Assembly (NCBI GenBank): GCA_017881265.1
Contig: JADGRA010000015.1
Coordinates: forward strand, 109,744 to 173,743
Length of the DNA stretch: 64,000 nt
Reading direction: 5' to 3'
Origin: Myxococcaceae bacterium
GTDB lineage: Bacteria > Myxococcota > Myxococcia > Myxococcales > Myxococcaceae
A program made the translations under genes and the position numbers. The notes under the pieces are model-generated. The model ran no database searches. It had not been told where the DNA came from and worked only from the letters and a program-made list of their open reading frames with translations. Of this stretch, positions 33,310-41,010 are shown in pieces. Each line of letters begins with the position of its first letter. The stretch's first letter is position 1.

Positions 33310-34750
33310 AGCCGCGCTCCGGGTCGGTGGCCAGCAGCCGCAGCCGCACCCTGTCGCCGACGTCCATTCCCCGCTCGCCTCGCACCACCCGGCCCTCCGC
33401 CGGGGGCGCCAGCAGCCGCGCGAAGGTGCCCTTGTCCGAGACGCCCGTCACAATCGCGTCGAACAGCTGTCCGATGCGCCGCTGTAGCAGCTCCGCGGCC
33501 GCCATCTTCCTCACCAGGCGCTCCACCCGTCGCGCTCCGTCCTCCATCAGCGTGCAGCGCTCGGCCACCGCCTGCAGCGCCCCCTCGGCGTAGGGGGAGG
33601 GCGCCCCGTCCAGCGCCGCCTTCACCAGCCGCTGGGTGACGAGGTCCGCAAACCGCCGGTTGGGAGCGGTGGAGTGGGTGTAGTCCTGGACGGCAAGCCC
33701 GAAGTGGCCCACCCGCGCGGCCCCCGCGCGCTGCAAGTCATACTCCCCGGGGCCGAGCAGCTTCACCACCGCCAGGGACAGGTCCGGGAAGTGCAGCGGG
33801 TCGGCCGCGCGCTGCTTCAGCAAGAAGCGTTCGAGGGCCACCGGTTCGGGGGTGGCGGGAAGCTGGGTCCCCAGCGTGCCGGCCAGCTCGACAATCCGCT
33901 CCCAGCGCTTGGGGACCTTCACTACCCGCGCGATGGAGGAGCGCTGGTGCGAGGCGAGGAAGCGGGCCATGACGCCGTTGCTGGCCACCATCAAGTCCTC
34001 AATCAGCTGCCGAGAACGGCTTTCCGCGAGCAATTCCAAGTCCACCACCTCGCCGTCGGCCAGGACGGGGCGGGCTTCGATGGTCTCGAGGTCCAGGGCG
34101 CCCTGCTGGACGCGGCGGTCGCGCAGGGCCTGCGTGGCGCGGGCCTGCAACTCCAGCTGGGCCTTCAGTCCCGGGACGGCCTGGACGCGCGCCGGAACGG
34201 CGGCGCGTCCAGAGAGCCACTCGGCGAGGCCGGAGTAGGCAAGCTTGGCCTTGTTGCGGACCAGCCCCCGTTCCACCCGTTCCTCGTCGACGTTGCCGTC
34301 CGGGAGCACCCGGAAGGAGATGACGATGGCCTGGCGGTCGGTGTCCTGCTTGAGCGAGGTGGCGTCGTAGCTGAGGCCAGGTGGCAGCATGGTGAACACC
34401 GTCACGCCGGCGTACACCGAGGTGGTGTTGTGCGCGGCGTGCGCGTCGAGCGCTCCGCCGGCGCGGACGCTTCCATCGACGTCGGCGATGGCGACCTTGA
34501 CGCGGACGGCACCGTTGCCGGCGTCCTCGGCCACCTCAATCTGGTCCAGGTCCAGCGACTCGTCGTTGTCGATGGAAGACCACAGCAGCCCGCGCAGGTC
34601 CGTGCCCTGCGCCGCCGCCGGCGGGCCGGCCAGCACCCGGGAGAGTTCGGCCAGCGCCTCGGGCGCGAAGTCCGGGAGGAAGCCGCGCGCCAGCATGGCG
34701 GTGCGGGCGCGGGGCACCAAGTCGGGAGCGCGTCGGTGGGCGTCGTTCAT
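33287..34750 (-). CDS. RNB-domain exoribonuclease (RNase II family)
   Basis: A 487-residue hydrolytic 3'-5' exoribonuclease. The catalytic RNB domain includes SSIDNDESLDLDQIE, VKVAIADVD and HSTAPNRRFADLVTQR. The C-terminus (from about residue 405) reads like an S1-type OB fold (FDAIVTGVSDKGTFARLL). The N-terminal cold-shock domains of full-length RNase II/R are absent, as in many shorter bacterial and archaeal RNB proteins. ATG 34750 begins MNDAHRRAPDLVPRA; a GTG at 34795 would add 15 poor residues. Confidence 0.9.
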   Translation of the reverse strand: MNDAHRRAPDLVPRARTAMLARGFLPDFAPEALAELSRVLAGPPAAAQGTDLRGLLWSSIDNDESLDLDQIEVAEDAGNGAVRVKVAIADVDGSVRAGGALDAHAAHNTTSVYAGVTVFTMLPPGLSYDATSLKQDTDRQAIVISFRVLPDGNVDEERVERGLVRNKAKLAYSGLAEWLSGRAAVPARVQAVPGLKAQLELQARATQALRDRRVQQGALDLETIEARPVLADGEVVDLELLAESRSRQLIEDLMVASNGVMARFLASHQRSSIARVVKVPKRWERIVELAGTLGTQLPATPEPVALERFLLKQRAADPLHFPDLSLAVVKLLGPGEYDLQRAGAARVGHFGLAVQDYTHSTAPNRRFADLVTQRLVKAALDGAPSPYAEGALQAVAERCTLMEDGARRVERLVRKMAAAELLQRRIGQLFDAIVTGVSDKGTFARLLAPPAEGRVVRGERGMDVGDRVRLRLLATDPERGFIDFARA

Positions 34751-34897
34751 TTTGGGGGCACCAGTGTTGGTGAAAGCGCGGGTGGGTGGCCACAAAAACT
34801 AGGCGCCGGCCCGGTGCAGGGCCCCGGGAAGCGCTGGTGGCAAGAGGCAGCGGGCGCTTTGGGTGGCAACCCAACTTGACTGGGCCACCTGCACGGC

Positions 34898-34962
34898 GGC
34901 TGGTCGAGCGGGTCGCGGCGACCAGCCCGGGCACAGTTAGGGCGAGAAGACGCCTGTCGCCC
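34898..34962. terminator. Two GC-rich hairpins after the carotenoid desaturase gene
   Basis: GGCTGGTCG (34898-34906) pairs with CGACCAGCC (34919-34927), and GGGCGA (34940-34945) pairs with TCGCCC (34957-34962). Both lie in the 248-base gap just beyond the stop of the crtD-like gene on the minus strand and upstream of the RNB gene. They could end the crtD transcript. No T-run follows, so factor-independent termination is uncertain. Nothing else was recognised in this gap. Confidence 0.4.
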
Positions 34963-34998
34963 AAGGCGATGCGGGGTGATGGCCTCTGAGGCGTTGCC

Positions 34999-36537
34999 TC
35001 AGCGCGTCAACGTGCCAGCAGGAGTGGCCGGCGGGCGCGACCGGGCGGTCGAACCCAGGTCCTCCAGGACGCTGCGCGCGGCCAGCCTGCCCGACAGCGC
35101 CACCATTGGAACCCCCGGGCCAGGATGCACGCTGCCCCCGGCCAGGTACACCCTGGGGATGTGCGAGCGGGATGCCGGACGCTTGAAGGTCGCCATCGCC
35201 CCGTGGGTGGCCCTCCCGTAGAGCGCCCCGCCCGTCCCCGGAAATCGTCGCTCGAAGTCGGCCGGGCTGGTCACCCGGCAGTTGTCCGGCGTCTGCCCCA
35301 GCTCGAGCCCGCAGCGCTTCAGCAGTGCCAGGGCGCTCTGAAGACAGGGCTGGATGTCCTGTTCCTCGAAGCGGGCCCGGTCGCCAGTGGCCGGGGCGTT
35401 GATAATGCAGAAAAGGCGCTCGGCCTCGCTGTCCATCCCGTGCTCCAGGCCCATGTCGCCGCGGTCCTGCGCGCAGACGTAGACGGTAGGCTCGCGGGGA
35501 AGCCGCCGGTGGGCAAAGACGTCGGAGAACTCGGCTCCGGAGTGTGCGCAGAAGAAGACATTGTGGTGGCTGAGCGGGAAGCCGCGGGTGGGGGCGTTGA
35601 GGCTGAGCGTGAGCGCCGACAGGGAACGCTCCTGCAGCCTCAGCTTCTGCCCGACCCCTTGCGCCACGGTGCCCAACAGGCCCTCGCCCAGCGCCGACAC
35701 GTCGGTATTCAGCACCACCGCGCTCGCCGGAAGCCGTTCGCCGCTTTCGAGGAGCACGGCAGCGGCCCGACCTCCGGCGAGCTCGACCGCGGTGACGCGC
35801 TCCGACGGGCGGAAGTGGGCCCCCTTCTCGGCTGCGAGGCGGGCCATCGCCTCGGGCAGCCGCTGCATCCCCCCGTTCACCCGCCAGACGCCTTCGAGTT
35901 CGACGTGTGCCACCAGCATCAGCGTGGCCGGGGCGAGGAACGGCGAGGAACCGCAGTAGGTGGCATACCGGCCGAACAGCTGCCGCAGGCGCGGGTCCTC
36001 GAAGAAGCTGCCGAGCTCGCTCCAAAGCGTCTCGAAGGGCTTGGCCCGCAGTAGCCCGCCCAACCCCCCGGTGAGGACCAGTCCCAGGGGCGTCGGCCGC
36101 GCCGCGCGGATGAAGCTGTTCTCGAGCGTCCGGTAGACCTCGGCGGTCCGGCGGCGGAACGCGAGGAAGCCGCGCGCTGCCCCGGCGCCGGCGAAGTCGC
36201 CGATGGCATCCGCAGTGCGGGCAGAGTCCGAGAAGAGGTCCAGTCGTTCCGTCTCACTCCAGGCGTGTCGGGCCAGCACCTCTGCCTTGTGCAGCCCGAC
36301 GCGGTCCTCGAAGCGCGCCCCGGCCGACGCGAACAATTCATCGAAGACCCACTTCATCGTCAGCACCGTCGGCCCGGAGTCCACCAGGGCTCCGGCAACC
36401 TCGAGCTCGCGCACCTTCCCGCCTGGACTAGCGGCCTGGTCGACGACGGTGACAGGGAGACCGGCTTGGGCCAAGTCCACGGCGGCGGCGAGCCCCCCAA
36501 TCCCGGCTCCCACGACGACGACGTCTGGCTGGTTCAC
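34999..36537 (-). CDS. crtD: CrtD-type carotenoid 3,4-desaturase (methoxyneurosporene dehydrogenase family)
   Basis: This 512-residue FAD-dependent desaturase belongs to the CrtI/CrtD family. The dinucleotide site is VVVVGAGIGGLAAAVDL. The blocks GPTVLTMKWVFDELFASAGA and RLRQLFGRYATYCGSSPFLA are characteristic of purple-bacterial CrtD, which introduces the 3,4 double bond in 1-hydroxy or methoxy carotenoids on the spheroidene and spirilloxanthin routes. The C-terminal VYLAGGSVHPGPGVPMV is the conserved FAD tail. The start is GTG 36537 (or 36543); the frame upstream is non-coding. The rest of the carotenoid pathway is not in view. Divergent to it lies the PpsR-like fragment. Confidence 0.85.
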   Translation of the reverse strand: MNQPDVVVVGAGIGGLAAAVDLAQAGLPVTVVDQAASPGGKVRELEVAGALVDSGPTVLTMKWVFDELFASAGARFEDRVGLHKAEVLARHAWSETERLDLFSDSARTADAIGDFAGAGAARGFLAFRRRTAEVYRTLENSFIRAARPTPLGLVLTGGLGGLLRAKPFETLWSELGSFFEDPRLRQLFGRYATYCGSSPFLAPATLMLVAHVELEGVWRVNGGMQRLPEAMARLAAEKGAHFRPSERVTAVELAGGRAAAVLLESGERLPASAVVLNTDVSALGEGLLGTVAQGVGQKLRLQERSLSALTLSLNAPTRGFPLSHHNVFFCAHSGAEFSDVFAHRRLPREPTVYVCAQDRGDMGLEHGMDSEAERLFCIINAPATGDRARFEEQDIQPCLQSALALLKRCGLELGQTPDNCRVTSPADFERRFPGTGGALYGRATHGAMATFKRPASRSHIPRVYLAGGSVHPGPGVPMVALSGRLAARSVLEDLGSTARSRPPATPAGTLTR

Positions 36538-36619
36538 TCTCACCCTTTCCACTAAAGCCGCCGGAGGCCTCGGGAGGCCACGTCTGGACTCAAGGAGCCG
36601 CTCGCTCGCATGATTACCG

Positions 36620-36853
36620 ATGCGCGCAAGGCATCGCGCAACCCGGCCATGGTCGGACCTGGTCTGGAAGCGACTGGAGATTGTGCGGGAGTCGACCGAC
36701 ATGATTGAGCGCCTCTGCATCGAGGCGGCGCTCAAGGTGAGCGGTGACAATCGGGCCTCCGCTGCACAGCTGCTCGGCCTGAGCCGTCAGGGTCTCTACT
36801 CGAAGCTCCGGCGGCATGGGCTGGGAGATCTCCACCCGAGGGACTTCGGTTGA
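36620..36853 (+). CDS. Orphan PpsR/CrtJ-like C-terminal helix-turn-helix (truncated regulator)
   Basis: The 77-codon frame ends with IVRESTDMIERLCIEAALKV followed by SGDNRASAAQLLGLSRQGLY and SKLRRHGL. This is the Fis-type DNA-binding end as found in PpsR/CrtJ, where a phrase like VRxxTDxIERLCIEAALxxTGDNR is characteristic. Complete PpsR has PAS domains before it, about 460 residues in all; an in-frame stop at 36611 and an unrelated first 22 residues show these are gone. It could be a decayed gene or a free-standing small DNA-binding protein. It is divergent from crtD, the classic PpsR target. Confidence 0.65.
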   Translation: MRARHRATRPWSDLVWKRLEIVRESTDMIERLCIEAALKVSGDNRASAAQLLGLSRQGLYSKLRRHGLGDLHPRDFG

Positions 36854-36868
36854 CGAGGTCCACGCCGT

Positions 36869-36893
36869 CCCAGCCGACAGTGAGGAGGCTGGG
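36869..36893 (+). terminator. Hairpin 15 bases after the PpsR-like fragment
   Basis: CCCAGCC (36869-36875) pairs with GGCTGGG (36887-36893) around an 11-base loop immediately downstream of the stop at 36853. No T-run follows. The placement suits transcription termination before the membrane-protein gene at 36954. Confidence 0.35.
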
Positions 36894-36953
36894 GCCCTCG
36901 CCGCTGGTGGTCCTCGAATTGCGCAGGTCTCTCTGTTGGGCTGAGAAGCCAGC

Positions 36954-38489
36954 ATGAGACGCTCCCTCGTCGTGTCCCTTACCGTGCTTGCCCTGCTCCT
37001 GTTCGGGGTGATGGGGCTTGAGCTCGTCCTGGGTCCAGCGCGGCTGCGGCTGGCGTCCCTTCAACTGCCCAAGCGCAATCTCCAACTCTTGGCGGCACTG
37101 ACCGCCGGGGCGTTTGCAGCCGCGCTGCTCGCACGCAAGCGCCCCCTGACACCGACAAGCAGAGCCGTGCTGGCGGGGTTGCTCGCGGCGAGTGCAATGC
37201 TCGCCAACACCAGGCTTCTGGGGTCCGGCGACACCCGACCGGCGGCCTACCTCCCGTTCGCCATCGTGCGGACGCGCTCGCTCAGCTTCGAGACACTCAT
37301 TCAGCAAAGCGGTTGCTTGCGCGAGCCGGACGGCTCGCTGCCCTATTGGTTCGTGCCATGGGAGGGAAGAACGGTTTCCAAGTATCCACTGATGATGGGG
37401 CTCCTCGCCCTGCCCATCGAGTTGCCGTCCACTCTCGGCACGTTTGATGTCTGTTCCAAGGACTTCAACGACCTCGAGAAAATCGCTGCAGCCATTCTCG
37501 CCGCCCTCGGCGTGGTCTTCCTTTTCTTGACCTTCGAGAAGCTGGTCGACCTCAAGGCAGCGGCGCTGGCCGCTTTCTTCTACGTGATGGCGACACCAGT
37601 TCTGCCAATTCTCGGCCAGTGCCTCTGGCAACACACCGGCGCCTGTCTCGGCTTCTCGCTGGCCCTGCTGGGTTTGCTCACCATGGGGGACAGCCCGCGA
37701 CGAAGTGCCCTCATTGCTTTGGGTGCGGGTCTAGGCGTTGCGTGTCGGCCGCCGGATGCTTTCTTGGCCGTCGGCTTGATGCTCGCCCTCCTCGCGGAGG
37801 GCCGTCGCCACCTGACGGCGTGCCTGGTCGCCTTGGTGCCGCTGGTCGTCCTCGGACTCTGCAATTGGGTCACCCTGGGCTCGCCGTGGGCCACCGGCTA
37901 TGGAACCGAGGCGTCTCACGGCTGGACCGCTTTCTGGCCGGAGGGGCTGGCAGGGCTTTTGGTGAGTCCCACGCGGGGCCTCCTGCTGCTGTACCCCGTT
38001 CTCATTTTCGGTGTCGGCGCGCTGGTACGTGCTCAGCAGCAAGCTTTGCGGACGCGGCAATACCGCCTGCTCATGGCTGGTGTCGTTGCGCACCTTGCCC
38101 TCATGGCCAAATGGTGGGCCTGGTCGGGCGCCGTCGCACCGGCGCCGCGGATGCTGTCCGACGCGCTCCCAATCCTTGGAGTCGGACTCGCAATGGCCGC
38201 GCGGACGGCCATCGGCTCCAAGACCAAGAGACCCTGGTTCGTCTCAGCCGGGGTGCTCTCGATGGTGTCGGCGTGCTTGGTGACGTACGTCCCTCCAGCA
38301 GAACTCACCAAGCAGTGGATTTGGAGAACCAGCGGGGGAGCCTGGAACTGGCGCGCCTACCCACCCGTTGCTTACGTGCTGGGAAGAGCGGGTGGCGGAG
38401 CTCTGCCAGCGTCCGTGGGCGGGACCTCTGAGGGTCAGCCCGCCTTGCCCGCCGCAGCTCCCGGTGCCGGCTCGCCGACTGGCGCATAG
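36954..38489 (+). CDS. Polytopic membrane protein, GT-C glycosyltransferase-like
   Basis: The 511-residue product has about ten to twelve hydrophobic segments starting at the N-terminus (VVSLTVLALLLFGVMGLELV). A large early loop, GDTRPAAYLPFAIVRTRSLS with a later KYPLMMGLLALP, resembles the first periplasmic loop of GT-C-type mannosyltransferase-like proteins, but a catalytic Asp pair is not obvious, so function is open. Its third codon positions carry visibly more A and T than the genes around it, which may signal transfer. The last 55 bases overlap the convergent HiPIP gene, giving a low-complexity Pro/Ala/Gly tail. Confidence 0.8.
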   Translation: MRRSLVVSLTVLALLLFGVMGLELVLGPARLRLASLQLPKRNLQLLAALTAGAFAAALLARKRPLTPTSRAVLAGLLAASAMLANTRLLGSGDTRPAAYLPFAIVRTRSLSFETLIQQSGCLREPDGSLPYWFVPWEGRTVSKYPLMMGLLALPIELPSTLGTFDVCSKDFNDLEKIAAAILAALGVVFLFLTFEKLVDLKAAALAAFFYVMATPVLPILGQCLWQHTGACLGFSLALLGLLTMGDSPRRSALIALGAGLGVACRPPDAFLAVGLMLALLAEGRRHLTACLVALVPLVVLGLCNWVTLGSPWATGYGTEASHGWTAFWPEGLAGLLVSPTRGLLLLYPVLIFGVGALVRAQQQALRTRQYRLLMAGVVAHLALMAKWWAWSGAVAPAPRMLSDALPILGVGLAMAARTAIGSKTKRPWFVSAGVLSMVSACLVTYVPPAELTKQWIWRTSGGAWNWRAYPPVAYVLGRAGGGALPASVGGTSEGQPALPAAAPGAGSPTGA

Positions 38490-38866
38490 CTGAGGCAAAA
38501 GCCGCCTGGGCTCACACCGCCGTCGAAAAGCTTGCAGCCGCCGCAGTCGCCGTACTTGCTCGGGATGAATTGCGAGCAATTGCTGCACGTCTTGCCGGGC
38601 TGGTCCGACGTCTCTTTGTATTGCACCGCCCGCTGCATCAGGCGGGCGGCTTCGTCCACGGGAACCTTGAACTGGCACAGTCCACCCGAAGCGACTGACT
38701 TGGGCGCAGGGGCTGCCGCCTGCTGCGGGGCTTTGCTGCAGCCGGCGAGAGCGAGGATGCCGCCCACCGAGGTGACTCCGACTCCAAAAACCTTGAGGGC
38801 CTGCCGGCGATCGAGCCGAATCGCTTCGTCCTTGGTCACGCCCACGATGTCCGCCTCCTGGTGCAT
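38435..38866 (-). CDS. High-potential iron-sulfur protein (HiPIP)
   Basis: The 143-residue exported protein carries one [4Fe-4S](2+/3+) cluster for one-electron transfer. Ligands are Cys 94 and 97 (KTCSNCSQF), Cys 111 (GGCKLFDGGVSPGG) and Cys 124 (GFCLSY); an extra Cys 108 is present, and Phe replaces the usual Trp before the last ligand. The N-terminus has a twin-arginine-like RRQALKVFG and ends in LALAGC, so it may be a membrane-anchored lipoprotein instead of a soluble HiPIP. GGAG lies 5 bases before ATG 38866. HiPIPs feed photosynthetic reaction centres or terminal oxidases. Confidence 0.88.
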   Translation of the reverse strand: MHQEADIVGVTKDEAIRLDRRQALKVFGVGVTSVGGILALAGCSKAPQQAAAPAPKSVASGGLCQFKVPVDEAARLMQRAVQYKETSDQPGKTCSNCSQFIPSKYGDCGGCKLFDGGVSPGGFCLSYAPVGEPAPGAAAGKAG

Positions 38867-38987
38867 GTTTGCTCCGCTACTTGGCCAGCGGTCGAGCGCC
38901 TTCGTCAATCTCCCTTAGCATCTGGTTCTTTTCGGACTCAAAACCGAACGACCTCGAAGGCCAAGGCAGGACGCTGCGGCTGGGCGG

Positions 38988-40856
38988 CTAGGCGCGTCCG
39001 GGGCCGGTGGGCTTGAGCGCCGCCGGGCCGGGGCTGTCGCCCCCGCGCCGCCCCCACAACAGGGCCAGCGGCACGAGGAGGAGGGCCAGCTGCGGCAGCA
39101 GCGTCAGCGCATCTGGGTACAGCCCGAGGAGGTCCAGCCGCGGGCCGCGCACCGGGACGAGGGGCAAGAAGCCAGTTTCCTGGAAGGCGTGCAGCCCCTG
39201 GCCCAGCAGCGCCACCGCGGTGCCGTACAGCACCCAGGTGGACACGTTGAAGAGGGGCTTCATCGGCAGCACGTAGCCCACCCGACGGATGAGCAGGACG
39301 AGGGCGAGCATGACGGCGAGTCCCACCAGCGCGCCGAGCAGCGCGCCCTTGGGGGAGTCGATGGACAGCCCTTCCAGGAAGATGGCGGTCTCGAAGCTTT
39401 CGCGGAAGAGCGCGGTGAAGGAGATGGCGAAGAGGCCGAAGCTGCTGCTGCGGCCGAGCGCCCCCTGCATCCGCCCCCGGAGCTCGCCCATGTAGCGGCG
39501 CAGGTTGCTCTTCGCGTTGAGCCACAGCGCCGCGTACACCAGCATCGCGCTGGCGAGCAGCCCGGCGATGCCTTCCATCAGCTCCCGGTTGACGCCGGCC
39601 AGAAGCTGCCGCCCGAAGAGGAAGCACAGTCCTCCGGCCAGGAGCGCCGAGGCCCACCCCAGGTGCACCAGGCGGGCTTGGTCGAGCTGCCCCATCTTCT
39701 TCAGCACCGCGAGCAAGGCGGCGATGACGATGACCACCTCGAAGCCCTCGCGGACCACCACCAGGAGCGCCAGCCAGAAGACGGTCGTCGTCTCCGGGGC
39801 GCCGTGCCGCGTGCGCGCGGCGTCCTCCAGAAGGCTGTGCAGCGCGGCCGTCTCGGACAAGAAGCGGCTGTCGCGCCCCTCCGCGTACGCGCGCGCCCGC
39901 AGCATGCTCTCCTCGACGCGCTGGACGAGGGCTGGGTGCCGGCCCCGCAGCACGGGCTCCACCGGTTCAAAGGACTGGAGGTAGGTGTCGAGGAGCTCCT
40001 GGCGTGCCGCGTCGAAGTTGCCGGCGCTTCCCAGCCGGCGCGCCCGGTCGACACCGGCAAGGGTGGCCGCCAGGGCCTGGTCCTCGTCCTGCCGCGGCGG
40101 CACCCGGCGGAGGCAGGGCACCTCGGCGGCACCAAACGCCCGTGCCAAGTCCCCATCGGTGGCGTTGGCCAGCTGCTCCAGCGGGGCCTTGGGCGGGGCG
40201 TGGGTGCAGGCCGGCTGCCGCAGCGTCAGCGCGTAGAAGGCCAGCGCCCAGCGCTCGTCTTCGGACAGGCCGGGGAATTCCGGCATGGCGGTGCCCTCCA
40301 CGCCAAGGGAGAGGACGTTGTAGGCGCGGTAGGGGGTGTAGCCGTCCATGCGGGCCGCGGCCCGCAGGTCCGCCGGGCGCGGCTGCAGCGTGGCGGCGGT
40401 GGGCGTGTCGCCGCTGCCGTCCAGGCCGTGGCACACCGCGCAGCCTTCCCGGTACAGCTGGGCCCCCTGGGCCATGTCCGGCGACGTCCGCGGGCTGCGC
40501 TGCAGCCCGCCGGCCCGCACCAGCGCGTCCACCAGCGCCTGGCAGTCCCGCGCCACGCCCTCCGGGTCCGTCCCCTGGGCAATGCGGGCCGCCACTGCGT
40601 CCAGCTGGGGGGAGAAGGGCCTGGACGCCGGCCCCAACGCGGCCAGCGCCGCCTGGGCGTCGGCCACCAGCCCCCGTTGTTCAGCCAGCTCCGTCGCGTC
40701 CCCGGAGTGCACCGCCGCCGGGTAGTCCGAGGAGAGGTATTGAAGAAGGCCCACTGCGCGCTGCCACTGGGCAGCGGAGTCCTCCGCCGCCTGGGCGCAC
40801 ACCGGGGCCGCCGGGCTGAAAAGCAGAAGCAGAAGGGCCGTGGTGGAGGCGCGCAT
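38988..40856 (-). CDS. Cytochrome c / FTR1-type iron permease fusion
   Basis: The 622-residue protein has a signal peptide (about 1-22), a periplasmic helical region, a c-type haem site C139-AVC-H143 (GCAVCHGLDGSGD), a further helical spacer, and a C-terminal FTR1 domain with seven membrane segments. The two iron-binding motifs are VVREGFEVV and LFRESFETAIFLEG. FTR1 permeases import Fe(III) produced by oxidation of Fe(II); the fused cytochrome may accept that electron. A Fur-like site lies upstream. On the same strand, HiPIP follows 121 bases downstream, so both could share a transcript. Confidence 0.9.
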   Translation of the reverse strand: MRASTTALLLLLFSPAAPVCAQAAEDSAAQWQRAVGLLQYLSSDYPAAVHSGDATELAEQRGLVADAQAALAALGPASRPFSPQLDAVAARIAQGTDPEGVARDCQALVDALVRAGGLQRSPRTSPDMAQGAQLYREGCAVCHGLDGSGDTPTAATLQPRPADLRAAARMDGYTPYRAYNVLSLGVEGTAMPEFPGLSEDERWALAFYALTLRQPACTHAPPKAPLEQLANATDGDLARAFGAAEVPCLRRVPPRQDEDQALAATLAGVDRARRLGSAGNFDAARQELLDTYLQSFEPVEPVLRGRHPALVQRVEESMLRARAYAEGRDSRFLSETAALHSLLEDAARTRHGAPETTTVFWLALLVVVREGFEVVIVIAALLAVLKKMGQLDQARLVHLGWASALLAGGLCFLFGRQLLAGVNRELMEGIAGLLASAMLVYAALWLNAKSNLRRYMGELRGRMQGALGRSSSFGLFAISFTALFRESFETAIFLEGLSIDSPKGALLGALVGLAVMLALVLLIRRVGYVLPMKPLFNVSTWVLYGTAVALLGQGLHAFQETGFLPLVPVRGPRLDLLGLYPDALTLLPQLALLLVPLALLWGRRGGDSPGPAALKPTGPGRA

Positions 40857-40903
40857 GGGGCGAAAACCCTGGGCAACCAGGGTATGCCCAGCTTACTAAT
40901 TTT

Positions 40904-40922
40904 GAGAATGAGAAGCGATTGC
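40904..40922 (-). promoter_or_regulatory. Candidate Fur box upstream of the iron permease gene
   Basis: The 19-base site GAGAATGAGAAGCGATTGC matches the classic consensus GATAATGATAATCATTATC at 12 positions by my count. It sits 48 to 66 bases before the permease start in a locally AT-rich patch, where a Fur repressor would block transcription when iron is plentiful. The right half is weak, so this is a candidate only. Confidence 0.4.
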
Positions 40923-41010
40923 GAGATGGCTGGCTGCCTGCACGCTTGGCTGGCGAGGGGCCCTGCTGTCCGCGCCGGGTGGGCCGGACATTGTAGAGAG
41001 GGTGCCCCCC

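Noticed and set aside
36538..36619. PpsR/CrtJ operator (TGT-N12-ACA) between crtD and the HTH fragment
   Set aside because: No copy of the motif was seen in the 82-base gap; the regulatory link is therefore not supported by a binding site.
34999..38866. Functional photosynthesis gene cluster
   Set aside because: No bacteriochlorophyll, reaction-centre or light-harvesting genes are in the window; only a relic or edge can be proposed.
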